From positions 215,694-279,693 of the forward strand of contig NZ_MAYN01000008.1 in NCBI RefSeq assembly GCF_001691555.1: a DNA stretch of 64,000 nt, given 5' to 3'. The notes under the pieces are model-generated. The model was not told the DNA's origin and searched no databases. It saw only the letters and a list, made by a program, of their open reading frames with translations. The stretch is from Pantoea eucrina. Its GTDB lineage: Bacteria > Pseudomonadota > Gammaproteobacteria > Enterobacterales > Enterobacteriaceae. The position numbers and the translations under genes are program-made. This document shows, piece by piece, positions 17,378-25,906 of the stretch. Position 1 is the first letter of the stretch. Every line of letters starts with the position of its first letter.

Positions 17378-17915
17378 ACCTATAGTTTCCTTCTGTGATA
17401 AGCAGGCACGAACGTCATCACCCGTGTCGGGTGCGCTGCTGTCGGGTTCTCAGATTGCCTGACTGGCTGGAAAACCAGTATGAGGAATGAATATTTCATA
17501 AACAACATAAAATGAAACATACATCTTTATTTTGTGAGCCAGGTAAAATTACCGTGCTGCACAGCAGCTCAGGGACAACACCATAAACAGGCCCGGTATT
17601 TCCGGGCTGTGAACCCGATCGCAGGAAATATCTGGCAAATAGCGGAAGCTCTCCGGGTGAAACAAAAGTTCACAGCGCTGCCCCTCTTTCTGTCTTCTGT
17701 TCCACTTTAGCCACGCAGAAACGGCTGCTCAGCCCCGTTACTCTGCTGAATTTGATCTCTATCGCAAAATGAAATGTTTCTTCTGTAATTGTATTTTATG
17801 GAAAAAATATTTGTTTATAATCGCCGCATGTTTCACTTATGCGCGGGGCAGCCAGACACTCTGCTCCGGGTCGCAAGGCTCCTCTGCGGAGGCCGGCAAG
17901 TAAAGGAAAAGAGAT
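17378..17915. promoter_or_regulatory. iolC–iolD divergent control region
   Basis: This 538-base region carries no gene. It holds a dyad ATTTCAT...ATGAAAC (TTTCA-N14-TGAAA, 17494-17517), matching one in front of iolA. A tighter palindrome GAAATGTTTC lies at 17771-17780. A consensus -10 box TATAAT lies at 17816-17821, ~95 bases before the iolD start, with no good -35 partner. A TTTCA half-site follows at 17831-17835. These suggest an activatable or repressed iolD promoter and IolR sites. The iolD ribosome binding site AAAGGA lies at 17901-17906. Confidence 0.5.
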
Positions 17916-19850
17916 ATGGGCACGATCAGACTGACGACGGCACAGGCGCTGGTGAAGTTTCTCGATAATCAGTATCTGAATGTCGATGGCGCAGAGAACA
18001 AGTTTGTGAAAGGTGTGTTCGCCATTTTCGGCCACGGTAACGTACTCGGTATGGGCCAGGCGCTGGAGCAGAATAGCGGCGATCTGATTGTGTATCAGGG
18101 GCGTAACGAGCAGGGTATGGCGCATGCCGCGACCGGGTTTGCTAAACAGTCGCTGCGCCGTCAAATCATCGCCTGTACCTCGTCAGTAGGCCCGGGCGCA
18201 GCCAACATGATTACGGCTGCGGCTACTGCCACGGCTAACCGTATTCCGCTGCTGCTGCTGCCTGGAGATGTATTCGCGACCCGCCAGCCCGATCCGGTGC
18301 TGCAGCAGATTGAGCAGAGCCATGATTTAAGCATCAGTACCAATGATGCTTTCCGTGCCGTCAGTAAGTACTGGGACCGCATCAGCCGGCCGGAGCAGCT
18401 GATGTCCGCCTGTATTAATGCCATGCGCGTGCTGACCGATCCCGCCGAAACCGGCGCAGTAACGCTCGCACTGCCGCAGGATGTGCAGGGTGAAGCCTGG
18501 GATTTTCCGGACTATTTCTTTCAGAAGCGGGTGCATCGGCTCGATCGCCGGCTGCCTTCTCCTGCGCAGCTGGAAGCAGCGCTGGCGCTGATTGCGCGCA
18601 AGCACAAGCCAATGATTGTGGTGGGCGGCGGCGTGAAATATTCCGGCGCGGGCGAGGCGCTGCTGAAGTTTGCTGAACGCTTTGCCATTCCGTTTGCGGA
18701 AACGCAGGCGGGCAAGGGCACCCTGATTTCCGATCATCCGCTGAACCTGGGGGGCGTGGGGGAAACCGGCTCTCTGGCTGCGAATCTGCTGGCGAAAGAG
18801 GCCGATCTGGTCATCGGTATCGGCACCCGCTACACCGACTTTACCACCGCCTCAAAATGGATTTTCCGTCATCTGGAGGTCAGCTTCCTTAACCTCAACG
18901 TCAGTAACTTCGACAGCTACAAGCTGGATGGCGTACAGCTGCTGGCCGATGCGCGTGAAGGTCTGACCGCGCTGGCGCAGCAGCTGCAGGGTTTTGAAAG
19001 CCACTGGGGCGATCAGATCGAAGAGGCGCAGCGTCAGCTGCAGCAGGAGACGCAGCGTGTTTATGCTGCCACCTGGAACAGCCATGATTTTGTGCCGGAA
19101 ATTGCCGATCATATCGATCGCGACGCGCTGTTTGCTGAATTTCAGCGCCTCACTCAATCCGTGCTGACGCAGAGCAGCGTACTCGGGACCCTGAACGAGC
19201 AGCTGCCTGATGATGCTGTGATAGTTGCCGCAGCGGGCAGCCTGCCGGGCGATCTGCAGCGCGTATGGCGCACCCGCAGTTACAACGATTATCACGTGGA
19301 ATATGGCTACTCCTGCATGGGCTACGAAGTCAACGCCGCACTGGGCGCCAAGCTGGCTCAGCCGCAGCGTGAGGTCTATGCCATGGTCGGTGATGGCTCT
19401 TTTATGATGCTGCACTCAGAGCTGGTGACGTCGATTCAGGAGGGCGCAAAGATCAACGTCATCCTGCTGGATAACATGACCAACGGCTGCATTAACAATC
19501 TGCAGATGGAACACGGTATGGACAGCTTTACGACCGAATTCCGCTTCCGCAATCCGGAAGGGGGCCGGCTGGATGGGGGCTTTGTGCCGGTAGACTTTGC
19601 GGCCATTGCCGCCGGGTACGGCTGCAAAACTTATCGTGTCACAACCCTTGAGCAGCTGCAGGCGGCGCTGACCGATGCACAGCAGCAAAGCGTGTCCACC
19701 CTGATCGATATCAAAGTGCTGCCAAAAACCATGGTGCACAAATATTTCAGCTGGTGGAACGTCGGCGTAGCGCAAACCTCTGAATCTGAACGTACGCAGC
19801 AGGTTGCTGACAAGCTGAATCAGCACATTCAGCAGGCACGTAAATATTAA
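17916..19850 (+). CDS. iolD: 3D-(3,5/4)-trihydroxycyclohexane-1,2-dione acylhydrolase
   Basis: IolD is a thiamine-diphosphate enzyme that opens the ring of the inositol-derived diketone to 5-deoxy-glucuronate. The 644-residue protein has the three-domain pyruvate-oxidase-like layout. The N-terminal pyrimidine domain shows [16 protein letters not shown] with its glutamate near residue 68. The C-terminal ThDP motif runs [13 protein letters not shown] near residue 492 through [17 protein letters not shown]. The gene starts a rightward unit with iolG (59-base gap) and iolE. An AAAGGA site precedes the ATG. Cytoplasmic. Confidence 0.95.
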   Translation: MGTIRLTTAQALVKFLDNQYLNVDGAENKFVKGVFAIFGHGNVLGMGQALEQNSGDLIVYQGRNEQGMAHAATGFAKQSLRRQIIACTSSVGPGAANMITAAATATANRIPLLLLPGDVFATRQPDPVLQQIEQSHDLSISTNDAFRAVSKYWDRISRPEQLMSACINAMRVLTDPAETGAVTLALPQDVQGEAWDFPDYFFQKRVHRLDRRLPSPAQLEAALALIARKHKPMIVVGGGVKYSGAGEALLKFAERFAIPFAETQAGKGTLISDHPLNLGGVGETGSLAANLLAKEADLVIGIGTRYTDFTTASKWIFRHLEVSFLNLNVSNFDSYKLDGVQLLADAREGLTALAQQLQGFESHWGDQIEEAQRQLQQETQRVYAATWNSHDFVPEIADHIDRDALFAEFQRLTQSVLTQSSVLGTLNEQLPDDAVIVAAAGSLPGDLQRVWRTRSYNDYHVEYGYSCMGYEVNAALGAKLAQPQREVYAMVGDGSFMMLHSELVTSIQEGAKINVILLDNMTNGCINNLQMEHGMDSFTTEFRFRNPEGGRLDGGFVPVDFAAIAAGYGCKTYRVTTLEQLQAALTDAQQQSVSTLIDIKVLPKTMVHKYFSWWNVGVAQTSESERTQQVADKLNQHIQQARKY

Positions 19851-19909
19851 CGCTTCTGGCCGGCGCAGACCGGCCGTCTTATCTCTTATCTGACTCTACA
19901 GGTGTAATC

Positions 19910-20923
19910 ATGACGCTCAAACTCGGGGTAATCGGGACCGGTGCAATTGGTCAGGAGCATATCCGCCGCTGTAATAATGTACTGCAGGGCGCAAAAGTGG
20001 TGGCGGTTTCCGACATCAATGTTGAGGGAGCGCGGGCGGCGCTGCAGCGGCTGAACATCAGCGCAGAGGTTTATCAGGATGGTCATGAGGTCATCGCCTC
20101 ACCGGAAGTGGACGCCATTCTGGTGACCTCCTGGGATCCGACCCATGAAGAATTTACGCTGGCGGCCATCGCCGCCGGCAAGCCGGTGTTCTGCGAAAAG
20201 CCGCTGGCGATGAGTGCGGAAGGCTGCCGCCGTATTGTGGATGCGGAAATTCAGCACGGCAAACGGCTGGTGCAGGTAGGCTTTATGCGCCCCTATGATG
20301 CGGGCTATCGCGCCCTGAAAAAAGTCATTACCGCAGGTGAGATTGGCGAACCGCTGATGCTGCACTGCGCGCACCGCAATCAGAGCGTGGGTGAGAATTA
20401 CACTACCGATATGGCGATCACCAACACGCTGATCCATGAGCTGGACGTGCTGCGCTGGCTGACTGAAGATGACTACAAATCAGTGCAGGTGGTCTTTCCG
20501 CGTACCACATCAAAATCGCATGCGCAGCTGAAGGATCCGCAGATTGTCCTGTTTGAAACGCAGAAAGGGATCCGCATCGATGTGGAGATCTTTGTGAACT
20601 GCGCCTATGGCTACGATATCCAGTGTGAAGTGGTGGGCGAAGAGGGGATTGCGCGCCTGCCGGAGCCGTCGGCGATCCAGACGCGTAAAAACGCATGCCT
20701 CGGCACGCCGCTGCTGACCGACTGGAAAGATCGCTTTATCGACGCCTATGACGTTGAGCTGCAGGCGTTTATCAACGACGTCAAAGCCGGTGAGCTTACC
20801 GGACCTTCTGCATGGGACGGCTTTGCTGCTTCCGTTGCGGCTGACGCCTGCCTGAAAGCGCAGAACAGCGGCGCGATTGAGCCGGTTGAAATGCCGCCGC
20901 GTCCGGCATTCTACAGCAACTAA
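19910..20923 (+). CDS. iolG: inositol 2-dehydrogenase
   Basis: IolG oxidises myo-inositol to 2-keto-myo-inositol with NAD+, the entry step of the pathway. The 337-residue protein belongs to the Gfo/Idh/MocA family. It has an N-terminal Rossmann motif ([15 protein letters not shown], residues 6-20), the EKPLA motif near residue 96 with its catalytic lysine, and the substrate block [17 protein letters not shown] near residue 172 holding the aspartate and histidine used in catalysis. AGGTG precedes the ATG. It lies between iolD and iolE. Confidence 0.95.
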   Translation: MTLKLGVIGTGAIGQEHIRRCNNVLQGAKVVAVSDINVEGARAALQRLNISAEVYQDGHEVIASPEVDAILVTSWDPTHEEFTLAAIAAGKPVFCEKPLAMSAEGCRRIVDAEIQHGKRLVQVGFMRPYDAGYRALKKVITAGEIGEPLMLHCAHRNQSVGENYTTDMAITNTLIHELDVLRWLTEDDYKSVQVVFPRTTSKSHAQLKDPQIVLFETQKGIRIDVEIFVNCAYGYDIQCEVVGEEGIARLPEPSAIQTRKNACLGTPLLTDWKDRFIDAYDVELQAFINDVKAGELTGPSAWDGFAASVAADACLKAQNSGAIEPVEMPPRPAFYSN

Positions 20924-20982
20924 CCTGCTACCTATTTTGCGGCGGCACGGCTGTCCCGCCGCCCTGATTCCGGGATCTGAAG

Positions 20983-21879
20983 ATGAACAAAGAGAATGTA
21001 AAGCTGGCGATAGCACCGATCGGCTGGACCAATGACGACATGCCCGATCTGGGCAAAGAGAACACTTTCCAGCAGACAGTCAGTGAAATGGCGCTGGCCG
21101 GGTTTACCGGCAGCGAAGTCGGCAGTAAATACCCGCGCGATCCGGCTATTCTGAAACCGATGCTTGATATCCGCGGCATTGAGATCTGCAACGCCTGGTT
21201 CAGCACCTTTTTTGCTAATGGCGATAAAGCCAAGACCATCGATGAGTTCGTCAATCATATGAACTTTCTGCACGCCATGGGCGCGCGCGTTATCGGCTGT
21301 TCAGAGCAGAGCAAAAGTATTCAGGGCACTACGCTGGCGGTGTTTGAGCAGAAACCGGTGTTCAGCGATGAAGAGTGGCGTCTGACGGCAGAAGGCTATA
21401 ACGAACTGGCGCAGCTGGCTGCAGAAAAGGGCATGCGCGTGACGCTGCATCACCATATGGGCACCGGGATCCAGACGCCGGAAGAGATTGACCGCTTTAT
21501 GGCGCTGACCCATGACAATGTAGGCCTGCTCTATGATACCGGCCATATTTACTACTCCGAAGGCTCACAGCAGGCGATGCTGGATGTACTGACCACGCAT
21601 CTGCCGCGTATTTTCCACGTGCATCTGAAAGATGTCCGCGACGAAGTGGTGGCTGAAGTACGTGAGAACTCCCTGTCGTTTCTTGATGGCGTGAAGAAAG
21701 GCACCTTTACCGTGCCGGGAGATGGCGCGATCGATTTCGCGCCGGTGTTTAAAATTCTCGACGATGCGGGCTATAAAGGCTGGATGGTGGTAGAGGCGGA
21801 GCAGGATCCGGCTATTGCCAATCCGTTTGAGTATGCGGTAAAAGCGCGCGACTATATCCGGGAACACGCCGGACTCTGA
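20983..21879 (+). CDS. iolE: myo-inosose-2 dehydratase
   Basis: IolE removes water from 2-keto-myo-inositol to give the trihydroxycyclohexane-dione used by IolD. The 298-residue protein is a TIM barrel of the xylose-isomerase/AP-endonuclease-2 family. Metal-ligand regions are visible: [13 protein letters not shown] near residue 150, [13 protein letters not shown] near residue 182, FHVHLKDVR near residue 210 and the C-terminal [11 protein letters not shown]. It is the last gene of the iolD–iolG–iolE unit. No rightward terminator with a T-run follows within 150 bases. Confidence 0.95.
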   Translation: MNKENVKLAIAPIGWTNDDMPDLGKENTFQQTVSEMALAGFTGSEVGSKYPRDPAILKPMLDIRGIEICNAWFSTFFANGDKAKTIDEFVNHMNFLHAMGARVIGCSEQSKSIQGTTLAVFEQKPVFSDEEWRLTAEGYNELAQLAAEKGMRVTLHHHMGTGIQTPEEIDRFMALTHDNVGLLYDTGHIYYSEGSQQAMLDVLTTHLPRIFHVHLKDVRDEVVAEVRENSLSFLDGVKKGTFTVPGDGAIDFAPVFKILDDAGYKGWMVVEAEQDPAIANPFEYAVKARDYIREHAGL

Positions 21880-22007
21880 CAACGGCTGCTGTGCCCCTGC
21901 ACCCCTGCGCCGCTGCCGCTCCCCGGAGCCGCCGCGGCGCTCGCTTATTGCCACGCCGTACCGCCGGCGTCTGCGCCCCCTGACTGAAACGCTTATCCGG
22001 CGACATA

Positions 22008-22036
22008 AAAAAACCCCGCAGCGTGTGCGGGGTCGG
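22008..22036 (-). terminator. Rho-independent terminator of glpD
   Basis: On the reverse strand the stem CCCCGCA-CACGC-TGCGGGG is followed by seven T residues. It lies ~20 bases after the glpD stop and separates it from the convergent iolE. Confidence 0.85.
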
Positions 22037-22054
22037 GAAAGCGAGGAACGGCGT

Positions 22055-23563
22055 TTATGATGCGAGCGAAAGCGCCGGCTTCTGGCTGTTGCGGGCCAGC
22101 CACTCGCTGATGCGCGCCTGCTGGGCCTTGTTCAGCCACATACCCTGCTTGGTACGACGCCAGATGGCATCATCCAGTTCGCGTACCCACTCATTTTTCA
22201 CCAGGTAGCGCAGTTCAGCTTCATAAAACTCATGGCCAAAGTTCTCACCCAGATCGGTCAGGCTGGTGGCACCCTCAAGCAGCATTTCGGTGCGGCTGCC
22301 GTAGGTGCGGGCATAGTGCCGCGCCATGTTTTCACTGATAAACGGATAGCGGCGACGCAGGCTGGCAGCGTAGTCGTCACGCGTGCCGGAGAAGTCACCA
22401 CCCGGCAGCACGGCGCTTTTCGTCCAGGCCGGACCGGCGTTCGGATAGTACTTCGCCAGTTTCTCCATTGCGTGCTCAGCCAGCTTGCGATAAGTGGTCA
22501 GCTTGCCGCCAAACACCGACAGCAGCGGCGCTTCACCGTTATCGTCACGCACGTCCAGCGTATAATCACGGGTGATCGCCTGCGGTGAATCTGACTCATC
22601 ATCACACAGCGGGCGCACGCCGGAGTAGCTCCAGACGATATCGTCTGCGGTCAGCTGCTTTTTAAAGTGCGCGTTAAACACCTTCAGCAGATAGCGCGTC
22701 TCTTCCTCGTCAATCTTGACGTTTTTCGGATCGCCTTTGTACTCTACGTCAGTGGTACCGATGATAGAAAATTCATCCATCCACGGGATCACAAACACAA
22801 TACGATTATCTTCGTTCTGCAGAATATACGCCTGCTTCTCGGTGTGCACACGCGGCACCACAATGTGGCTGCCTTTGATCAGGCGAATACCGTAGGGTGA
22901 TTTCAGCTGCAGGCCGTCGTCAAACAGCTGTTTAACCCACGGACCGGCTGCGTTGACCAGGCCTTTAGCGCGCCAGGTCAGGATTTTGCCGGTATCGACC
23001 TCTTCTGCCTCAACCATCCACATGCCGCCTTCACGCCATGCGCGATTAACACGAGTACGGGTGCGCACTTCGCCACCTTTGCGCTCAACTTCCTGCGCAT
23101 TCAGCACCACCATACGGGCATCATCCACCCAGCAGTCAGAATATTCGAAACCGCGCGTAATTTCCGGCTTCAGCGCTGACTCCGCGCCAAAACGCAGGCC
23201 TTTACTGCCTGGCAGCGTGGTGCGCTTGCCGAGACGGTCGTACATAAACAGGCCCATGCGGATCATCCACGCCGGGCGCAGATGCGGGCGGTGCGGCAGA
23301 CGAAAGCGCATCGGGAAAGCGATATGCGGCGCCATTTTTAACAGCACTTCACGCTCTGCCAGCGCTTCGCCGACCAGGCGAAACTCGTAGTGCTCAAGAT
23401 AGCGCAGGCCACCGTGAATCAGTTTTGAACTGGCGGAGGAGGTGGCACACGCCAGATCCCGCGCCTCCAGCATCAGCACAGACAGTCCGCGTCCTGCAGC
23501 GTCCACTGCAATGCCGGCTCCGTTGATGCCGCCGCCGATCACGATCAGGTCTTTGGTTTCCAC
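22055..23563 (-). CDS. glpD: aerobic glycerol-3-phosphate dehydrogenase
   Basis: GlpD is a peripheral inner-membrane flavoprotein that oxidises sn-glycerol 3-phosphate to dihydroxyacetone phosphate and passes electrons to ubiquinone. The 502-residue protein starts with the FAD motif IGGGINGAGIAVDAAGRG (residues 8-26), followed by the family signature SSASSKLIHGGLRYLE near residue 42. The C-terminal DAO_C-type domain is intact. Translation starts at a GTG (23563) with GGAGGAG just upstream; E. coli uses ATG here. A GlpR-type operator lies ~35-50 bases upstream. It is divergent from glpEGR. Confidence 0.97.
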   Translation of the reverse strand: METKDLIVIGGGINGAGIAVDAAGRGLSVLMLEARDLACATSSASSKLIHGGLRYLEHYEFRLVGEALAEREVLLKMAPHIAFPMRFRLPHRPHLRPAWMIRMGLFMYDRLGKRTTLPGSKGLRFGAESALKPEITRGFEYSDCWVDDARMVVLNAQEVERKGGEVRTRTRVNRAWREGGMWMVEAEEVDTGKILTWRAKGLVNAAGPWVKQLFDDGLQLKSPYGIRLIKGSHIVVPRVHTEKQAYILQNEDNRIVFVIPWMDEFSIIGTTDVEYKGDPKNVKIDEEETRYLLKVFNAHFKKQLTADDIVWSYSGVRPLCDDESDSPQAITRDYTLDVRDDNGEAPLLSVFGGKLTTYRKLAEHAMEKLAKYYPNAGPAWTKSAVLPGGDFSGTRDDYAASLRRRYPFISENMARHYARTYGSRTEMLLEGATSLTDLGENFGHEFYEAELRYLVKNEWVRELDDAIWRRTKQGMWLNKAQQARISEWLARNSQKPALSLAS

Positions 23564-23596
23564 GTCATCTCCTCCGATGTTCGGAATAGTTCTAAA

Positions 23597-23615
23597 ATGT
23601 TCGTTTTCGAGCGTA
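23597..23615. promoter_or_regulatory. GlpR operator in the glpD–glpE region
   Basis: AATGTTCG-TTTT-CGAGCGT closely matches the GlpR consensus WATGTTCGWTWWCGAACATW; the left half is perfect and the right half has a few changes. A second left half-site ATGTTCG lies at 23577-23583. Together they indicate repression of glpD, and perhaps glpE, by the GlpR encoded 1.4 kb away. Confidence 0.75.
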
Positions 23616-23791
23616 ATAATAATCGGAAACCAACATTTTCGCCAGTCTTTAACGCAATAAAAACATTCCTGCGTGATGCAGCTAACATTCCGGCAGGAAA
23701 AAAAACAGATAACCCTTTTCTTTATCAGGTTATGGCACCTGTTTCTCAGGGTAAACTAGGCGCAAACAGAACAGCGGAATGAGAGATAACG

Positions 23792-24118
23792 ATGGAAACC
23801 TTCGAGTGTATTAATGTTCAGCAGGCAAACGCGCAGCTGGCGCAGGGCGCACAGTTAGTCGATATTCGCGACCCGCAAAGTTTCGCCATGGGACATGCTG
23901 CTGGCGCGCAGCATCTCTCTAATGACAACCTGGCAGACTTTATTGCGCAGGCCCGCCATGACCTGCCGGTACTGGTGATGTGTTATCACGGCAACAGCAG
24001 TAAAGGCGCAGCACAATTTCTGCTGGGGCAGGGTTTCAGCGAGGTATACAGCATTGATGGCGGTTTTGATGCCTGGCGTGCAGCGTTTCCTGCGCAGACC
24101 GCGACCGGCAGTCTCTGA
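23792..24118 (+). CDS. glpE: GlpE thiosulfate sulfurtransferase (rhodanese)
   Basis: GlpE moves sulfur from thiosulfate to cyanide or thiols such as thioredoxin. The 108-residue protein is a single rhodanese domain of normal length. The active-site loop [12 protein letters not shown] lies near residues 64-75 with the persulfide cysteine at its start; the [16 protein letters not shown] motif lies near residue 24. It is cytoplasmic and the first gene of glpE–glpG–glpR, 30 bases before glpG. Its metabolic link with glycerol 3-phosphate is unclear even in E. coli. Confidence 0.95.
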   Translation: METFECINVQQANAQLAQGAQLVDIRDPQSFAMGHAAGAQHLSNDNLADFIAQARHDLPVLVMCYHGNSSKGAAQFLLGQGFSEVYSIDGGFDAWRAAFPAQTATGSL

Positions 24119-24148
24119 TCCGCCATTTTATCCTGAGGAGAGCACCGC

Positions 24149-24982
24149 ATGATGCGTATTACTCAGTTCAGTCACGCCCGCACCGCGCAGGCGTTTGTGG
24201 ATTATATGGCGACGCGCGGTGTGACGCTGCGCATAGAGCAGGAAAGTCACTCCGTGATCGTGCTGGATGATGAGAGCCAGCTGCAGATGGTCGAAAACGA
24301 ACTTGCACAATTCGTTCGCGACCCCAATCACCCGCGCTATCAGGCGGCCAGCTGGCACAGCGGCACTACCCGCAGCGGGCTGCGCTATGAGCGCAGCAAT
24401 ATCTGGGCCGCTATCCGGGAGCGTGCCGGACCACTGACGCTTTCGGTTATGACGCTCTGCGTCGCCGTGTTTATTCTGATGCAGATAGCAGGCGATGATG
24501 TCGCGCTGGCATGGCTGGGGTGGCCGGCTGACGCCTCGCAATATTTTCAGGTGTGGCGCTGGTTCAGCCATGCGCTGCTGCACTTTTCGCTGCTTCATAT
24601 CCTGTTTAACCTGATGTGGTGGTGGTATCTGGGCGGGGCGGTAGAGAAACGACTCGGCAGCGGTAAGCTGTTTGTTATTATGCTGATTTCTGCGCTGCTT
24701 AGCGGCTGGATGCAGGCCAAATTCAGCGGCGTGCTCTTTGGTGGTCTCTCAGGTGTGGTGTATGCGCTGATGGGCTATTGCTGGCTGCGCGGCGAGCGCG
24801 ATCCCGAAAGCGGTATTTATCTGGAGCGCGGACTGATTGGTTTCGCTATTGTATGGCTGGTGATTGGCTGGTATGGCGCGTTTGGTCTGGCAATTGCCAA
24901 CGCCGCGCACGTGACCGGCCTGCTGGTCGGGCTGGCCATGGCTTTTATGGATACCCGCCGCGTCGTCCGTCATCAGAGATAA
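24149..24982 (+). CDS. glpG: GlpG rhomboid intramembrane serine protease
   Basis: GlpG cleaves membrane proteins inside the inner membrane. The 277-residue protein has the cytoplasmic N-terminal domain (residues 1-~60) and six transmembrane helices. The catalytic serine lies in [12 protein letters not shown] near residue 200 and the histidine in [11 protein letters not shown] near residue 253; the HxxxN loop [14 protein letters not shown] near residue 150 is present. All catalytic parts are intact. AGGAGAG precedes the ATG. It lies between glpE and glpR, as in E. coli. Confidence 0.96.
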   Translation: MMRITQFSHARTAQAFVDYMATRGVTLRIEQESHSVIVLDDESQLQMVENELAQFVRDPNHPRYQAASWHSGTTRSGLRYERSNIWAAIRERAGPLTLSVMTLCVAVFILMQIAGDDVALAWLGWPADASQYFQVWRWFSHALLHFSLLHILFNLMWWWYLGGAVEKRLGSGKLFVIMLISALLSGWMQAKFSGVLFGGLSGVVYALMGYCWLRGERDPESGIYLERGLIGFAIVWLVIGWYGAFGLAIANAAHVTGLLVGLAMAFMDTRRVVRHQR

Positions 24983-25014
24983 AAAGAACACGGCTGCAAG
25001 CCGAGGAGAGAGAT

Positions 25015-25773
25015 GTGAAGCAGACGCAACGTCATGACGCCATTATTGATCTGGTCCGGCGTCAGGGGTATGTCAGTACGGAAGAGCTGGTTGAGCATTT
25101 TGCGGTCAGTCCGCAAACCATCCGCCGCGATTTAAACGATCTGGCCGATCAGAACAAAATTCAGCGCCATCACGGCGGCGCGGCACTCCCCTCCAGTTCG
25201 GAAAACACCGCCTGGCAGGATCGCAAAATGATGTGGTCAGCAGAAAAAGCCCGCATTGCCGCGCGCGTGGCCAGCCAGATCCCCGATGGCGCAACGCTGT
25301 TTATTGATATCGGCACCACCCCGGAAGCGGTAGCTCATGCGCTGCTGAACCATAACGATCTGCGCATTGTCACTAATAATCTGAACGTTGCCATTCTGCT
25401 GATGGGCAAGCCCGATTTCCGGGTGATCATTGCCGGCGGAGAAGTGCGCACGCGTGATGGCGGGATTATGGGCGAAGCCACGCTCGACTTTATTTCTCAG
25501 TTCCGCCTCGACTACGGCATTCTCGGTATCAGCGGTATCGATATGGACGGCTCGCTGCTGGAGTTTGACTATCATGAAGTGCGCACCAAACGGGCCATCA
25601 TCGACAATTCGCGCTGCGTAATGCTGGTTGTGGATCACTCAAAGTTCGGGCGTAACGCCATGGTCAATCTGGGCAACATGGGACTGATTGATTATATGTA
25701 TACAGATCAGAAGCCTCCTGCCAGCGTGCTTAAAGTGATCGAGCAGCACGAGGTCCATCTCGAACTCTGCTGA
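25015..25773 (+). CDS. glpR: GlpR DeoR-family repressor of glycerol-3-phosphate genes
   Basis: GlpR represses glp genes and is released by glycerol 3-phosphate. The 252-residue protein has the DeoR-type helix-turn-helix at residues ~18-40 (YVSTEELVEHFAVSPQTIRRDL) and the C-terminal sugar-phosphate sensor domain (FIDIGTTPEAVAHAL near residue 95). I set the start at the GTG 25015, reading (M)KQTQRHDAI, because it matches E. coli GlpR and GAGGAGAG lies just upstream; the reading frame stays open further upstream inside glpG. The matching operator lies in front of glpD. Confidence 0.95.
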   Translation: MKQTQRHDAIIDLVRRQGYVSTEELVEHFAVSPQTIRRDLNDLADQNKIQRHHGGAALPSSSENTAWQDRKMMWSAEKARIAARVASQIPDGATLFIDIGTTPEAVAHALLNHNDLRIVTNNLNVAILLMGKPDFRVIIAGGEVRTRDGGIMGEATLDFISQFRLDYGILGISGIDMDGSLLEFDYHEVRTKRAIIDNSRCVMLVVDHSKFGRNAMVNLGNMGLIDYMYTDQKPPASVLKVIEQHEVHLELC

Positions 25774-25779
25774 TCCTGT

Positions 25780-25808
25780 GCCGGGCTGTGTGCCCGGCCA
25801 GCTATTTT
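25780..25808 (+). terminator. hairpin after glpR
   Basis: The stem GCCGGGC / GCCCGGC (25780-25786 and 25792-25798, loop TGTGT) lies 6 bases after the glpR stop and is followed seven bases later by TTTTT. It is a plausible terminator for glpEGR. Confidence 0.55.
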
Positions 25809-25906
25809 TATCCTCTCCGTCCTGATCCGGTCGCTTTTTTCACCAGGCGCGACTTTACTTATCCTTTTGAGCAGTAGCCGCTAGCCCGGACGCGAAAGGA
25901 GCGTTG

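Noticed and set aside
21880-22007. very GC-rich stretch after iolE as a possible gene or REP array
   Set aside because: No open frame with a plausible start, and the CCG/GCC runs do not form a clear repeated unit.
25774-25906. MalT box upstream of malQ
   Set aside because: No GGGGA(T/G)GAGG-like sequence is present on either strand.
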